64,000 nucleotides of DNA. Source: Gnetum montanum. Lineage: Eukaryota; Streptophyta; Gnetopsida; Gnetales; Gnetaceae. The translations under genes were made by a program, and so were the position numbers. How positions within the stretch are numbered: the stretch's first letter is position 1; each line of letters opens with the position of its first letter. This document shows, one piece after another, positions 31,826 to 43,324 of the stretch. Under the pieces are notes generated by a model that did no database searches, was not told where the DNA came from, and saw only the letters and a program-made list of their open reading frames with translations. The stretch covers positions 100,263 to 164,262 of the forward strand of contig MNCI01004643.1 of NCBI GenBank assembly GCA_015680685.1, in the 5' to 3' direction.

Positions 31826-34233
31826 GTAACAACTTGGTAAGTAAAGGCATCGACTTTGATCAATCCATTCCCATATTAAAAGCCCTCTTCAATTGTAGGC
31901 GGTTGAGATTTTTAGATCTGGGATACATTAGTTTACAAGGAATCTTACCTTCAAACATTGGTTTTCACTGGCCAAATCTTGAACAACTATTTTTAGTTGG
32001 CAGTTCCATCTATGGCAGAGTTCCCTACAGCATTAGAAATCTGTCATCACTTTATGAACTTGAGTTGTATTCAAATCTTTTAGATGGCAAGATTCCTTGC
32101 CAGATGGGGAACATGACTTCCCTTCAGCTTATTGACCTCAGTTACAATAAACTGCAAGGCAACATTCCAAGTGAACTGGCTCTTGCCAGCAAAACTCTTA
32201 CTTACCTCTATCTCCAACATAATAATTTATGAGGCCTAATTTCTCTCCACATCAGTGAGTTGACAAATCTGCATAACCCGAGCCTCAGGATGAACTCCTT
32301 TTGGGGACAAATTCTTGCAGAATTGGGCAAATGTTCGTTGCTGGAGCATCTGGATCTTTCTGCAAACGACTTGTTTGGAGAAATCGCACCAAAGGTTGTA
32401 GGTTTAAAACACATTATATTTAATTTCAATTTGTCCCAAAATGCTTTAACAGGAATAGTGCCTGAAGCCATAAAAGGTATGCAGATGGCCCAGTTTATTG
32501 ATTTCTCCAAGAACCATCTCTTAGGAAACATTGACATTTACATTGTGGAATGGTTAAATGCAGTGCAGCTTAATCTTTCTTTCAACAATTTCACTGGAAA
32601 TTTGTCAGAAAAAATTGGGACCAGGTTAACACAGCTTCAAAGTATGGATCTCTTATGTAATTCTTTCACAGGAGCAGTGCTTGGGTTCTTTTCCAACCTT
32701 TTTTATCTTTATTTTTTGAATTTCTCCTACAATAATTTTCAAGGATACATACCATGTAGACAGGGCACACTCAAGAAACTAAGCAAATTGTCTTTCATTG
32801 GAAATCCCTTGCTATGTGGTGGATGCTTTGGTCTCATGGTATGCAACATACCAAAACACCATACTTCCCACAAGTTAAACTTTCTCAAAGTTCTATTGAT
32901 AAGCATCACTTCCTTGTGCGGAGTTGTTCTTATCAAATTTTCCATCTGGATCTTGTTAAGAAAGTTGAATACTTAAAAATCAACTTCATTTTTAATTAGC
33001 AAGCTCCAGAATCCATTTATGAGATTATCAATGGAAGAATTACAGAGAGCCAAACAATGTTTCAGTGCAAATAACTTAATTGGCCAAGGAAGGTATGAAA
33101 AGGTTTATCAGGGGATATTAAGCTAGGGCCAGAAAGTAGTCATTAAGGCATTTTTGCAACTAGATGAAAACAGATCTGAGACCAGCTTCAAGAAGGAATG
33201 GTAGATGTTGGGGAAGTTGCGCCATAGGAACCTTATCAAGATTATAACTGTGGTTTATTCAGGTGATTTCAGAGTCATTGTGATGCCATACATGAGCAAT
33301 GGTTCTCTTCATTCCCTTCTTTATACTCAAGATGAAGGATAATTCAAATTGCTATGTTTGGAAATGAGGCTACACATATTGAAAGAGTTGGCTGGAGCAC
33401 TCAATTATCTTCATCATGATTGCAGTCCCCTAGTAATTCACTGTGATGTCAAACTACATAATGTGTTGTTGAATGAAGACATGACAGTAAAGCTCTTTGA
33501 TTTTGGCATAGCCCATTTTGTGTCACAGCAGACAGAAGCAGCAACAACATCTTCCTCATCATATGCAATCAAAGGCACTATAGGATACGCTACTCCTGGT
33601 ATATATATTTTGAACTAATGTTTTAGCCATGTTTTGGTATTTTTAATTTTCAAGGTTTATCTTTCTTTTTACTTTAATCATGTATCATCCTAGTAATATG
33701 TTGTTGCATCTTATTGAGGTAGAGTATGGAATTGGAGGAGAGGTATCCATTAAAGGAGATGTTTATAGCTTTGGATTGGTCATGTTAGAAGTCATAAGCT
33801 GAACAGAGCCTACAAATGAGATGTTTGACCCTCATCTCACTTTACGAAATTGGGTATCCATGATATTCCAAGCAGATACAGAAGAGGAAGAAACAGAGAG
33901 AATTAAACAAATTTTAAGCAAAGTCCATGACAATGGTGGAGGGATTGAAATTGAGAAAGAGGAAGACTTGGAGGCAGTTGAAGGCATTTTGAGGGTAGCC
34001 CTACTTTGCACAAGCCATGATGCTTCATTAAGGTCATCTATGAAAGAAGTAGAGTCAATTTTATTTAAGATCTATGATTCATATACACCTTCCTCATCCT
34101 CAAATAAAGTTCACAACGAATCCATACTTCGCTGCAATAACCGGGATGAGGTAATAAGGATGGTGGAATTACAACGACCGTTAAACTGGTATGGGAAATC
34201 AGAAATCAAAGAGGCATCCAGCTCAACCTTTTA
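31826..34233 (+). pseudogene. LRR-XII receptor-like kinase pseudogene, 3' part (LRRs, membrane segment, kinase)
   Basis: Frame 1 encodes further LRRs (LRFLDLGYISLQGILPSNIG, LSSLYELELYSNLLDGKIP and others), the cap GNPLLCGGCFGL, a membrane segment (LLISITSLCGVVLIKFSIWI) and a Ser/Thr kinase. The kinase has LIGQGRYEKVYQG, the VVIK lysine, HCDVKLHNVLL (non-RD, as in immune LRR-XII kinases), DFGIAHF and GTIGYATPG. An intron at 33599-33722 falls at the kinase position where EFR/Xa21-type genes carry their single intron. Stops: TGA 32230, TAA 32974 (end of the juxtamembrane frame), TAG 33124, TAG 33202, TAA 33340, TGA 33800. Paralogous debris lies at 19018-22169. Clearly broken, although the catalytic motifs survive. 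Confidence 0.88.
33599..33722 (+). other. Intron of the LRR-XII kinase pseudogene
   Basis: ACTCCTG|GTATAT ... GTAG|AGTATGG: joining splits the Glu codon of the APE-like motif in phase 1 and keeps the kinase frame across the junction. Length is 124 bp and T-rich, as usual in plants. Confidence 0.7.
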
Positions 34234-34599
34234 ATGCTTTTGCACCGGTAAGGCTAACATTACAGGACATTAGGAGTTCTCTAATGCATTGGTAGCATTC
34301 ATGCCTTTATAATATTCTAAGGTCTTTAAATGTGATTACGCACCTCAATAATAGTTAGCCATGAAATATGCAATGTTTAAATCATTTGTCATCACTTTGG
34401 GAGGCTTGCAGAGACATTGTTTAAGAATTTGTTGATTCCAGTTATGTTAATTATTCTTTTATCCTTGTTGTGCGGTTAGCAATTTATCAATTTCTGGTGA
34501 ATCCTTGGCTCACTTTTTGATTGTAGACATTAAGTCAAACAAATAGTGGTCAAATCATTGTAAAAATAAAACTTGTATCAATGCTTGGGTAATCGTTAC
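34234..34599. other. 3' flank of the LRR-XII kinase pseudogene
   Basis: Non-coding sequence that matches 19250-19650 beside copy 1, so the duplicated blocks include gene and flank. It ends with GTTAC (34595-34599), the left target repeat of the next insertion. Confidence 0.6.
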
Positions 34600-35599
34600 T
34601 ATTGATGCGTAAATTTTGGACACGCGAGCACCTGTGAAAACTCGTTTTAGGAGACTATAGCTTAGGGCGCCTCCCGTATGGGTACGGAAACCCGAGAATA
34701 GTCTCAGTTGGAAAGGGCCATGTGACAAAAACAATAATAATAATATTTATAACAAAATATTAAAAGATTTAAATTTGTTAAAAATATTAAAAATTTAAAT
34801 AATTCAAGCAATTTAAAAGAGTACAATAAATAATTCGAAATAAAATACAAATAATAATATTGAAAATTGTAAATTTAAAAGAATACAATAAATAATTCAA
34901 AATAAAATGCAAATAATAATATTGAAAACCGTAAAAGTTGTTTGCCACCGCGGTTGCTTCTGCACTTGGAGATGGCAGAGAGAAAAATCTGTCCCTGTTG
35001 TTTGAAAGCAAATAAAAAAAAAAAAACGATGTTAATGCTATATGTGTTGCTTGTGCATGCAACCTGTCTCTGCTAGGTTTCTGTTTATAAGCAGAAAAAA
35101 AAACTTCTACTGACACCCCTCATGGTGTTCGTGTCATTGTTGATTCAGCATCAATTACCGACTAGGCGTGCATCTCCAAAGAGGCCTTGCTTGAGTTGTT
35201 GTCTGATGCCGTCTGCGGTCACCCGTGTTGCAACTATGGTCGTCAGTGTGACACACCGTCCAGAGACTATCTGGGACCACTACAGGTTGTTTGCTATTGC
35301 GGCAGACAAGCTGTTCGGTTGGCAATGTTGTGTGTTGTTTGTGGTTGACGAGAAGCCCGTGTTGCTGCTCATTCGGGTTACAAGAGAGAGAGAGATTTGC
35401 TGCTTGTTTGACCTACAGGAGAGAGAGTGAGATTTGCTACCTGTCGACAGAAAAGAGAAAACTGTTGAAAAGCCCCTCCGCTGTTGGTGTTTCTAGTGCC
35501 AATTGTTGGAGTACGTGACACAGAGAAAGGTTGCCGGAAGGCACTTCTAGAGCGAGTGAAGGCCCTGATCAGTGCCCCACCCTGTTGACCACAAAACAG

Positions 35600-35818
35600 A
35601 TAATGGTCCTTTTTGCTAGACATGGAATTATTCACGTTTTGTACTAATAATGTGTTAGGACTTTCTACAAAGTGAACTTGCCTTTCGGGAATCGGGGATT
35701 TTTCTCTTTGGGCTACAGGTGTATGAACCATATCCCGAATCACTTCTTTCATTTCATTAAAGTGTAAGAGGTCATACATCGAAATGTTGGCTTTAACTCT
35801 TTTTAAGTCCTCAACCAA
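35600..35818 (-). pseudogene. Pre-protease pol fragment in the deleted element
   Basis: The minus strand reads MVEDLKRVKANISMYDLLHF, then a MKEVIRDMVHT stretch. It resembles the segment upstream of the aspartic protease in plant Ty3/gypsy polyproteins (VEDL...ISMFDLL type). No protease active site follows; the frame runs into LTR sequence. Confidence 0.45.
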
Positions 35819-36356
35819 ATCATAATTCTTATGTTCATCTTTGGCTTCTTATTTTGATGGAACTCTTCTAAGTATAGAAGGGGGGTTTGGTCGTTGTGGG
35901 GCAATTACTTGGGATGATCTAGATTGGTTGTTTGTATTGTTTGGACTAGGAACTCTTCTGTTTGGAGGTGTATATGAATTGTTCCTAGTTTGTTATTGTG
36001 TAGCATTCATAATGTCACTAATTTTGCGGTAGCGAGTGTTGTGTGGGTTAGGGTCATCTACCATAACTTGTTATAATGAGGAAACCTCTTCATTTTCTGT
36101 GTCATGAGGTACATTAAGGACCATGATAGGGGTTTTCCCATTTTGTTGCCCTTGGGTATTATCATTATACAATGTCATGAATTGAGGACAAGTTTTTTTC
36201 ACAATGTTGCCTCGTATTATGAAGACGAAAATAATCATTGTTGATTGATGCATTTGATTTTTTTGGTTATATAGGGCCTTTGTTATTGTTTATCTTTAGC
36301 TCAACTACTTCATTGGATAGTTTTTGTAGTGAAGTGAGTATTTGGGTCATCTGATT

Positions 36357-37353
36357 TTAAGTTTGGGTTGGTGGTTCAACAGAATTTGATGTCCCGTTTG
36401 GGTTTATAATGGATTGAATCAAGGTTTTTGATTGGTCATCATTCAAACTAGTGTTGGATGGTAAGAATGAAGAGGACATGGGGCCTTGTGAGTAATTACT
36501 TAAAGGTTGAGTTGATTGAGAAGGAGAAACAACTTGAGGCATAATATTAGGTATTTGAAAAGTTGGTAGGAGTGGGTTTGATTGCATATGGTTACTAACA
36601 TTCGTCATCCCAAATTGGGTTTGGATGCTGTTCATAAGGGTTATTTGCTCTAATTCCATAGCTTTTGACATTGCACCTTGTATTTCTGTTATGTTGGGAT
36701 TAGATTTGATAGCATAAGCAAAGAATGGATCAATGGTATAGAGATAGAACTTGAGGATACCATCTGGTTGTGATCGCATCTCATTTGGCACATAGGCAAG
36801 TTGATGAAGGAATCTAAGGTTATAATCCCTAACATTTTCCCTAGGTAACCTTCTTAGGCTGGTAAAGTTGCTTGATTGTGATAGCAGGGTTAGTAAATTT
36901 ATCAAATTGATTCAAAAACTTGTTTTTGAATTCTTTCCATGTGTTAATAGAAGCATTAGGAAGCATTAAGAACCATTGTATTGCTTTGGTTTTAAATGTT
37001 GTTACAAACACTTTACACGCTACATCATTATGTACAATGTTGTAGATCTCTAATAAGGTTTCAAAACATTGTATGTGTTGGCCGGCATCATTTGTAGGGG
37101 TTGTAGGATCGAAGAAAAAGTTTATGTTTTGAAGGGGTTTTGGTATGTCATGGTAGTTATTAAAATTAAAAGGATTTCTTACCAAGGAAGCCGGGGGTTG
37201 ATGGGCTGCCATCTTAGTCTGAGGTTTCTTAGGAATTGAACTTGGAAAAAGTGAAGCTCGTTGTTTTCTCAAAGTAAATTGACAAGTAGCTAATTGACTA
37301 GGGGTAGGAGTATGAGTTCTTTGTTGAGATGTTCTGTAAGAAGAGTCACTCAT
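36357..37353 (-). pseudogene. Retrotransposon gag in the deleted element
   Basis: Starts at 37353 with MSDSSYRTSQQRTHTP and continues to the gag core (KAIQWFLMLPNASINTWKEF, FLNQFDKF). After a frameshift near 36880-36900 it continues with LRRLPRENVRDYNLRFLHQL, TIDPFFAYAIKS and a Gln/Ser/Pro-rich tail ending about 36357. It is the better of the two gag copies of this family. The weak zinc-knuckle-like remainder near 36150-36250 is out of frame. It would be the capsid protein of the element. Confidence 0.82.
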
Positions 37354-37619
37354 AAAATGAAAAATAACAGGAAATGTAAAATGCTAATAAACTATGAAAA
37401 TTAAAGAAAATGGAAAAAACATTTGAGTGCTATATTTTTATTTTGTTTTATTTATGTGTGGTTGAGGACCTTTTGTATATATTTTGCTTTTTACATATAG
37501 CATTTGTTGAATTCTTATAAATTTGATTTGTGGATTTTGACTATGCAATTATAATTTTCTACATGTGCATTGATAATGGCCCCATGCCTAGCATGGGTGA
37601 GGTTGACCTCAACAGTTAC

Positions 37620-39411
37620 TTGTTAAGAAATTGTTTAATTCATTGTTGAATAGCTATCGTTTTTCAGTAGTTCTGAGTTTCGTCGAGGGTATCCATGTTG
37701 TCTTTCTACCAATGTTGATTTACAGCTTCATATTTAGCTGCACGTCTTATATTGGATTTATAGAAGCAAAATTTTGATGGTTTAATCATAATTTGATTTT
37801 TTTAATTGGTTTGAGATTAGGGGAATTGTTAAATGTTTATCACGATTGTCACTTGTGCATTGTTAATCATAGCCACCTTTGCAAACGACCAGGGTTCTAC
37901 AAAAATTGCACAACACGGATGTATAAATGAAAAATATTTACATGTCGCATTGGTTTTTTTAAGTTATCCAACCTACCCACGTAGATGAAAAACATGTACA
38001 GTAACGAAACATAAATTATCATTCAGTTCTGTGCATTTCATTTTGTGTGCATAGCTTTTTCTTTTTACGTAAATTTCAACCTTGGTGGCTTTCTTGATTC
38101 AGATACTTTGCACATTTAAACATATTTTATTTTAACATGTCAAAGCATTTTTAAGAATAATTGCAAATCATTTCATCTTAAAAAATAATTTAAACAAATA
38201 GAATCACACTGGTTAATTAACAAGCTTGCATCTTCGAAATGTCTCCTAATCTATTCCTAATTCATACAATCTTGAAAGATTTCAGAAATTGATGAAAGAT
38301 GAACAACAAATGCAAGATAGAATTTAAAGGATAGAATCTCTTATGGATAATAGTTCAAGAAATGGATTTGTAGCATTATAACATCATACATTGTACAAAT
38401 TAATAATGTTTTTGTGAAAAAGATTAAAATTTTTTATACCATCTAGATGATTGTTTGGAAGATTTAAAGATAAATGCTATAAAGAAGTATTACTACTAGA
38501 ATGCTATAGTTGTTTTTACCTATGTTATGACTACCTGCATTCTAAATAGTTTGCAAATATGGAGAACTTTGAAATCTAATAATTTATGTTAAGAAAATTA
38601 ATTTTTTGAAAGATCTACATTTCTAATTTAGTAACCAATTAAATTTTTTATTATAGATAGAATGATAAACTAATAATTTCTAGGGTTTACTATACTTATA
38701 AGCTTAAAGTACCTACTTTGTTGCACATGCTTTACCTTGATGAGATAAAAAGAAGAATGGAAAACCCCTAAGGGATTTATTTTTTAAAAGAATATCCAAA
38801 ACTCTTTTAAAACATCTAACAGTAGTATCTTTTTCCATAAGAAAACTCACATCTAATTAGAAACTTTTAAGAAATTATTATTTGAAGGTACTAGACATGA
38901 AGAATAGCTATGTAATAAAAATTGATAATTTTTCATATACGAGCTTGTTCAACAAAAGTAAGGTTCTCTAATACTCAACATCAATTTTTCATTTCATCTT
39001 TTCTAATACTCATTGCTATAATTGATGTTCGAAAATGTTGGACTAAAAAGAATTCCAAAAAAACTAAACACGTAACAATATTTTAATCTTCTTCTAGGTA
39101 ATCATGAAAAGATTAATTTTTTCTCTAAAATAAGTTAATATAACTTAATTAATGTGAAAACTAAATTCTTGGCAAATGATATCCAAGCAATACAACTCAT
39201 CAATATCTTGTGAAGATCCTTTAATTAGAAAGAAAGAATCATGAGTGGATTTATAATTACATAATTGATTATTGGAGTTAGGAAGTTGTAGCACATGAAT
39301 GAAGCTTGTGTTAATATTTTAAGTAATAAGAAAATCCAATGCATTTATTACATTAATGCAAATATATAGAGCCAAGGAACATACTTGATGAAGTGATCTT
39401 TTTAAGAAAAA
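37620..39411. other. Kinase 3' flank followed by AT-rich spacer
   Basis: 37620-37920 continues the flank shared with 19660-19900. The rest is AT-rich with no motif, terminal repeat or RNA gene that I recognise. Confidence 0.45.
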
Positions 39412-42172
39412 TGTAACACTTCGCCCTACTACACCTAGCTAGGGCAGGGTGATGCCTAGGATCACTAGTAATACCACAAGAGAAATAGGATAAACTAAAA
39501 ACTAATGATGTATAGAAATATGTTAATAATAAGAAATCACTCAATATATATATAATGGAAGGTCAAACTACACAAAAATCCATTCCAAACTAAAAACTAA
39601 GCAAACATTTTGATTTATAAAATTGCATGTCTCTACATAAACCAAAAATCTGCACTATTCTCATAATATATAGAAACACATAATCATCATCATCATATAT
39701 AAAAGAGTACGGAGAGTTTCATACAAATATGAATAGTCCATACTACTATACATGGAAATATACATTAACCAATCCTTGAAGATTTTTCGCTCCTCTACTC
39801 TCTCTCTCTCAATCCGTTTGTTCTCCTATGGCCTCCACTTGTAACTAAGTAAAGCTAGTATAAAACTGAGTGGGAAGCCTTTACACTTCCACTACTAGAT
39901 GGTCAACAATTCCTACACTGGAGGAGAGGAGTGGGGTACAAGGCAACTTGTATCCATTGTTAGTCTTGTGTATGCTTAAAGCAACACATGTACATACACC
40001 ATATCGCATATAACACTAGCATAATCATCATCTGAGAGAATAAATGGCTATCATACAATCATAGATGAAATCATTGTATAACATAATCTATCATATATCT
40101 GTTACCCCACACCACATGCGTTTCCACTATCATGCTCATGTCATCATACCTACTCCATACCATTAAACAACCCATGATCCACACAATGATAATCCAATCA
40201 TAATATATATTATTAGAGCTATGACTTACAAATCGATACTATCATATATGTAGCCCATGTGGTCACTAGCATATCCACACTTAGTGTAGCATGTGAAACA
40301 TTGCCATGAGTACTTTAAACAACCATTGCCTGTAGGTCTTTTATTTATCCAACCGATGCTAGGGTTCATCAACCTATGACCCACAATCACTAGCCTTTTA
40401 GAGGACTGGCTTTAGGGACGAACATACCTATGCCATGTACCAGTCGTAGGGATGAACACACCTACGCTCTTCCACTTTTAGGATGAGGCCTGAGACAGGA
40501 GCCTCACTGATGTGTCACAGTGGGGGTCAATCCACAACTATCTCTATGATACCCCATCACCAACCGGTCCACATCCTAATGCTAGCACCATCCACCAATG
40601 ATTGTTATAAAAATCATTGCCAAGACATATACAAGTCCAGGCTAGCTTAAGCCAACACATGGCACAAGTAGAACACATCCAAGATAAATATAACATAACC
40701 AATATATTCACAGCTAACAATCACATTCATTCCAGGAAAACAATACTACGATTCGACAAAATAAAATTTTGTGCCACAACCATACTTCTTGAACTACATG
40801 TAATTCCCTAAAAATGACCACTATAATAACCTCTAAAATGATATATGCCCAAAGAGAAAACTAATTTTAAGATTAGAAAATACTTCCCAAGATGATTTGG
40901 ATGACACTATTTTCATCTAAATCAAACTTCTGGAAGTAAATTTATGTGCATTCAAAGTTTGATTAATAAAATAATAATTAGTTACAGCCAATGATGATTA
41001 AAATTTTCAGAAACTCCTGCACCACAATAGACCCTTAAAATATAATATTCCAACCATGCCAGTCTCATCAACATCACATATCATATTCCACAAGTCCACA
41101 TCATACCATAAATCGCATATTTATTAATAAACAATTTGCAACCAAAAATTGTAAAATTTCAAGAAATATGCAAAACGACATGGCCAAGCTTAATCTTTTA
41201 ACTATCCGCCCCACATGCCCACATTGTCTGATCATATACACTAATCCAACAGAAAAATATAGGAAAAAGGTAAAGATAATCGACTAATTAAAATTGTTAC
41301 AGCAGAAAATTTGAAATAAGCATGAAATACTTAAAAATCTAGCAGAACTCCATTTCACTCCCAACAAGTCTCGTAGTTACATAGATCCAATTGTAGCAAT
41401 TCCAAATCGAGGTTCAGAGTAGAGAAAAATCCAACCATGAAGCTCAATATTCAGAAAAAGTGTGGAAAAGATGAAGGTAGAAGAGAAAATCAAAGGAAAA
41501 AAACAAGCTCCTATTCATTTATGTTTTATCAGATAGAAAATACGAATCCAAAACCCATTTTCTATGGGTAGGTAGTGGGTAAAAAAAACCAACAATAAAA
41601 ACTATGCTTAAGCATATCTTTTGTTTTTCTAAAAAAAGTAACATATTCCCTCCACACATCGCACCTCGTGTGTAGAATTTATTTTTACTTTTTACTTTGT
41701 GTTTTTTCATTAAATTTTTTATAAGTTTATCTCTTTATCTCTCCCCCAACTAATACCTTGCATTTCAAACATGCATAACAATCACATTGGGACTCCAACT
41801 TAAAATCCATTCGAACCTACAAGATCCTTATCAAACACTTTACAGCTTCATATGCCAAAATCACATCCAAGCATCACACAACATAGTGCTACAATTTAAA
41901 TGCATAAATACCGAAATCACAAAAGCATAAGTACATATCGAATAATGGCTCTTGTACCCCAATGCAACATCCTTACTAGCATTGTCACCTGTCTAACACA
42001 TCACATAAGGCTAGTGTACATAATCATGTTAGTTAAGCATGTAAAGACATCATAATCATTACATATAAAGTGCAATTATAATAAACTCCCCAATAACCCA
42101 TCGAGACAATAGACATAATGTATAAATCATAATCATATGACCATACCTAATGTGTTTTGAAGGGATGTAACA
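39412..42172 (-). mobile_element. 3' LTR of a Del/Tekay-like chromovirus
   Basis: 2761 bp. On the minus strand it begins TGTTACATCCCTTC and ends GCGAAGTGTTACA, and on plus it reads TGTAACAC...GATGTAACA. Directly upstream (minus) is the purine tract AAGAGGGGAGAA (plus 42173-42184) and, before it, the C-terminus of a chromodomain. Long LTRs of 2-3 kb starting TGT are usual for Del-type chromoviruses. The partner 5' LTR is not in the window. Confidence 0.75.
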
Positions 42173-42184
42173 TTCTCCCCTCTT
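42173..42184 (-). promoter_or_regulatory. Polypurine tract of the chromovirus
   Basis: AAGAGGGGAGAA on the minus strand, abutting the LTR start at 42172. It has the expected composition and place for the plus-strand primer. Confidence 0.7.
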
Positions 42185-42275
42185 TGAAAATCTTCCTCCC
42201 AGAAGATCTTAGGATGAGCTGCCTGCATCTTAATCTCGACCTCCCAAGTAGCCTTCAAAGCTCCATGTCTACTTC
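42185..42275 (-). pseudogene. Chromovirus chromodomain, C-terminal part (cut by element 2)
   Basis: The minus strand gives ATWEVEIKMQAAHPKIFWEE, the end of a classical chromodomain at the C-terminus of chromovirus integrase, which targets integration through modified histone H3. The N-terminal half of the same domain lies 13 kb away, at 55541 onward on the minus strand, because element 2 is inserted between the two. The frame runs through the 5-bp target without a shift. Confidence 0.75.
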
Positions 42276-42299
42276 TGATGAGTCAGATTTATTGGCTGC

Positions 42300-42368
42300 A
42301 TCGATGAAGCCTCGTCGATTGAGTCTCATCGACGCTTTGTATCATGCATCGACAAGGCCTCATCGACA
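42300..42368. repeat. CATCGAC-type palindromic array in the U3 of LTR C
   Basis: Five or so units of CATCGAY/RTCGATG alternate with AAGCCTC/AGGCCTC just upstream of the TATA box. LTR D has a shorter version (54700-54735). Related arrays occur at 51042-51107 and, decayed, in LTR E. Confidence 0.75.
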
Positions 42369-42386
42369 TAGTGTTCACTTTTTGCC

Positions 42387-42394
42387 TATAAATA
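42387..42394 (+). promoter_or_regulatory. TATA box of LTR C
   Basis: TATAAATA in GCCTATAAATACATG, conserved in LTR D at 54751-54758 and directly downstream of the U3 array. Confidence 0.7.
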
Positions 42395-43172
42395 CATGCC
42401 TACCAGCCACATTTATGACAATGAGATTTTAATAGTAGTAAAGCTCTTGCAATTTGTTCATTTGAGAGCTAGAATATTTCTCTCGAGTTCCCACAGTAGG
42501 AGTCATTGAGTGTATGGATCTTTATTCGAGCATTGTTGTACCTAAGCATGAAAGTGTGTGCGACAATAAAGATGAGCTTTCTGATAAACCTTGTAGCATT
42601 TTGGATAGATTAAATATTTCATTTATACATTTAATTTTTTTTATTATTTATTAAATGTTTTTTTAGTAATTAAGCTAATGAAGTAATTAAGCAAGATAAG
42701 CTAGATAGATTAAACACATAAGTACAACTGCTTCTTGCGTAACACGTATTCGTTTGGTAATCCCAGTAATGTTATTGCTTGGTACACCTAGTAGCATAGT
42801 GCTTGATAACCTAGCAATAGGCACGTGGGTTTAGGATGTGTGCAGAAAGTGGGACTAGATGCTTATGTTAGGACTACTTAGATACTAGTTAATTAGTTAA
42901 AGTAAATTGGTTAATCCAATTACTTTTATCTTTCTTTAAACACCAAAATCATAAAATACAAAATGATAAAAATTAGATGCCTCAATTACACTTAACCATA
43001 CCAGTGTACGTCACAAGTGTAATTGGGAAGACAATGAACAACCTTAAGGCAAGGTTCACTTCCTAGAAGATTATTGCATCAGAAACTATAAAGTCCATGG
43101 AATTCAACTAGATTGTGTGTGAACGCTTTGTGATTCATATGGTTGGACATAGGGGTACCTTGCCACTCATCA

Positions 43173-43192
43173 TTGGTGTCATTGCTAGGGGC
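43173..43192 (+). promoter_or_regulatory. Primer-binding site of element 2 (tRNA-Asp type, decayed)
   Basis: TTGGTGTCATTGCTAGGGGC abuts the LTR end. It matches the common plant gypsy PBS TGGCGCCGTTGCCGGGG once C-to-T and G-to-A changes at former CpG sites are allowed. That PBS is usually assigned to tRNA-Asp. Confidence 0.65.
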
Positions 43193-43324
43193 TTTGTTTG
43201 TTGAAATGTGTGCTATTTAGGATTAGTGAATATTATTTATATCATTGGATGAACTCAAGGTGAACATCACTTTCAATGACATATAAACTACTAAGCACAC
43301 TGATAATTTTATTCATTTTGCAAA

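Larger units (their letters stand above)
34600..37614 (-). mobile_element. Internally deleted LTR retrotransposon, same family as 27122-31825, target-site duplication GTTAC
   Basis: Flanked by GTTAC (34595-34599 and 37615-37619). On the minus strand it starts TGTTGAGGTCAACC at 37614, loses most of its 5' LTR, continues into gag (from 37353), a short pre-protease piece (about 35820-35600), and then the 3' half of the LTR ending ACGCATCAATA at 34600. The paralogous site at about 19650 has no insertion. At 3.0 kb and lacking RT and integrase it is non-autonomous. Confidence 0.78.
42276..43172 (+). mobile_element. LTR C, 5' LTR of element 2
   Basis: 897 bp, TGATGAGTCAGA...CCACTCATCA. U3 has an array of CATCGACRAGGCCT-type motifs (about 42300-42368), TATAAATA at 42387-42394, then GATCTTTATTCGAGC and GACAATAAAGATGAGC. 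It is about 35 bp longer than LTR D, mainly because the U3 array is longer. Confidence 0.9.

Noticed and set aside
35122-35430. 102-codon plus-strand open frame
   Set aside because: Lies in LTR leader sequence of the deleted element, antisense to it, with no motif.
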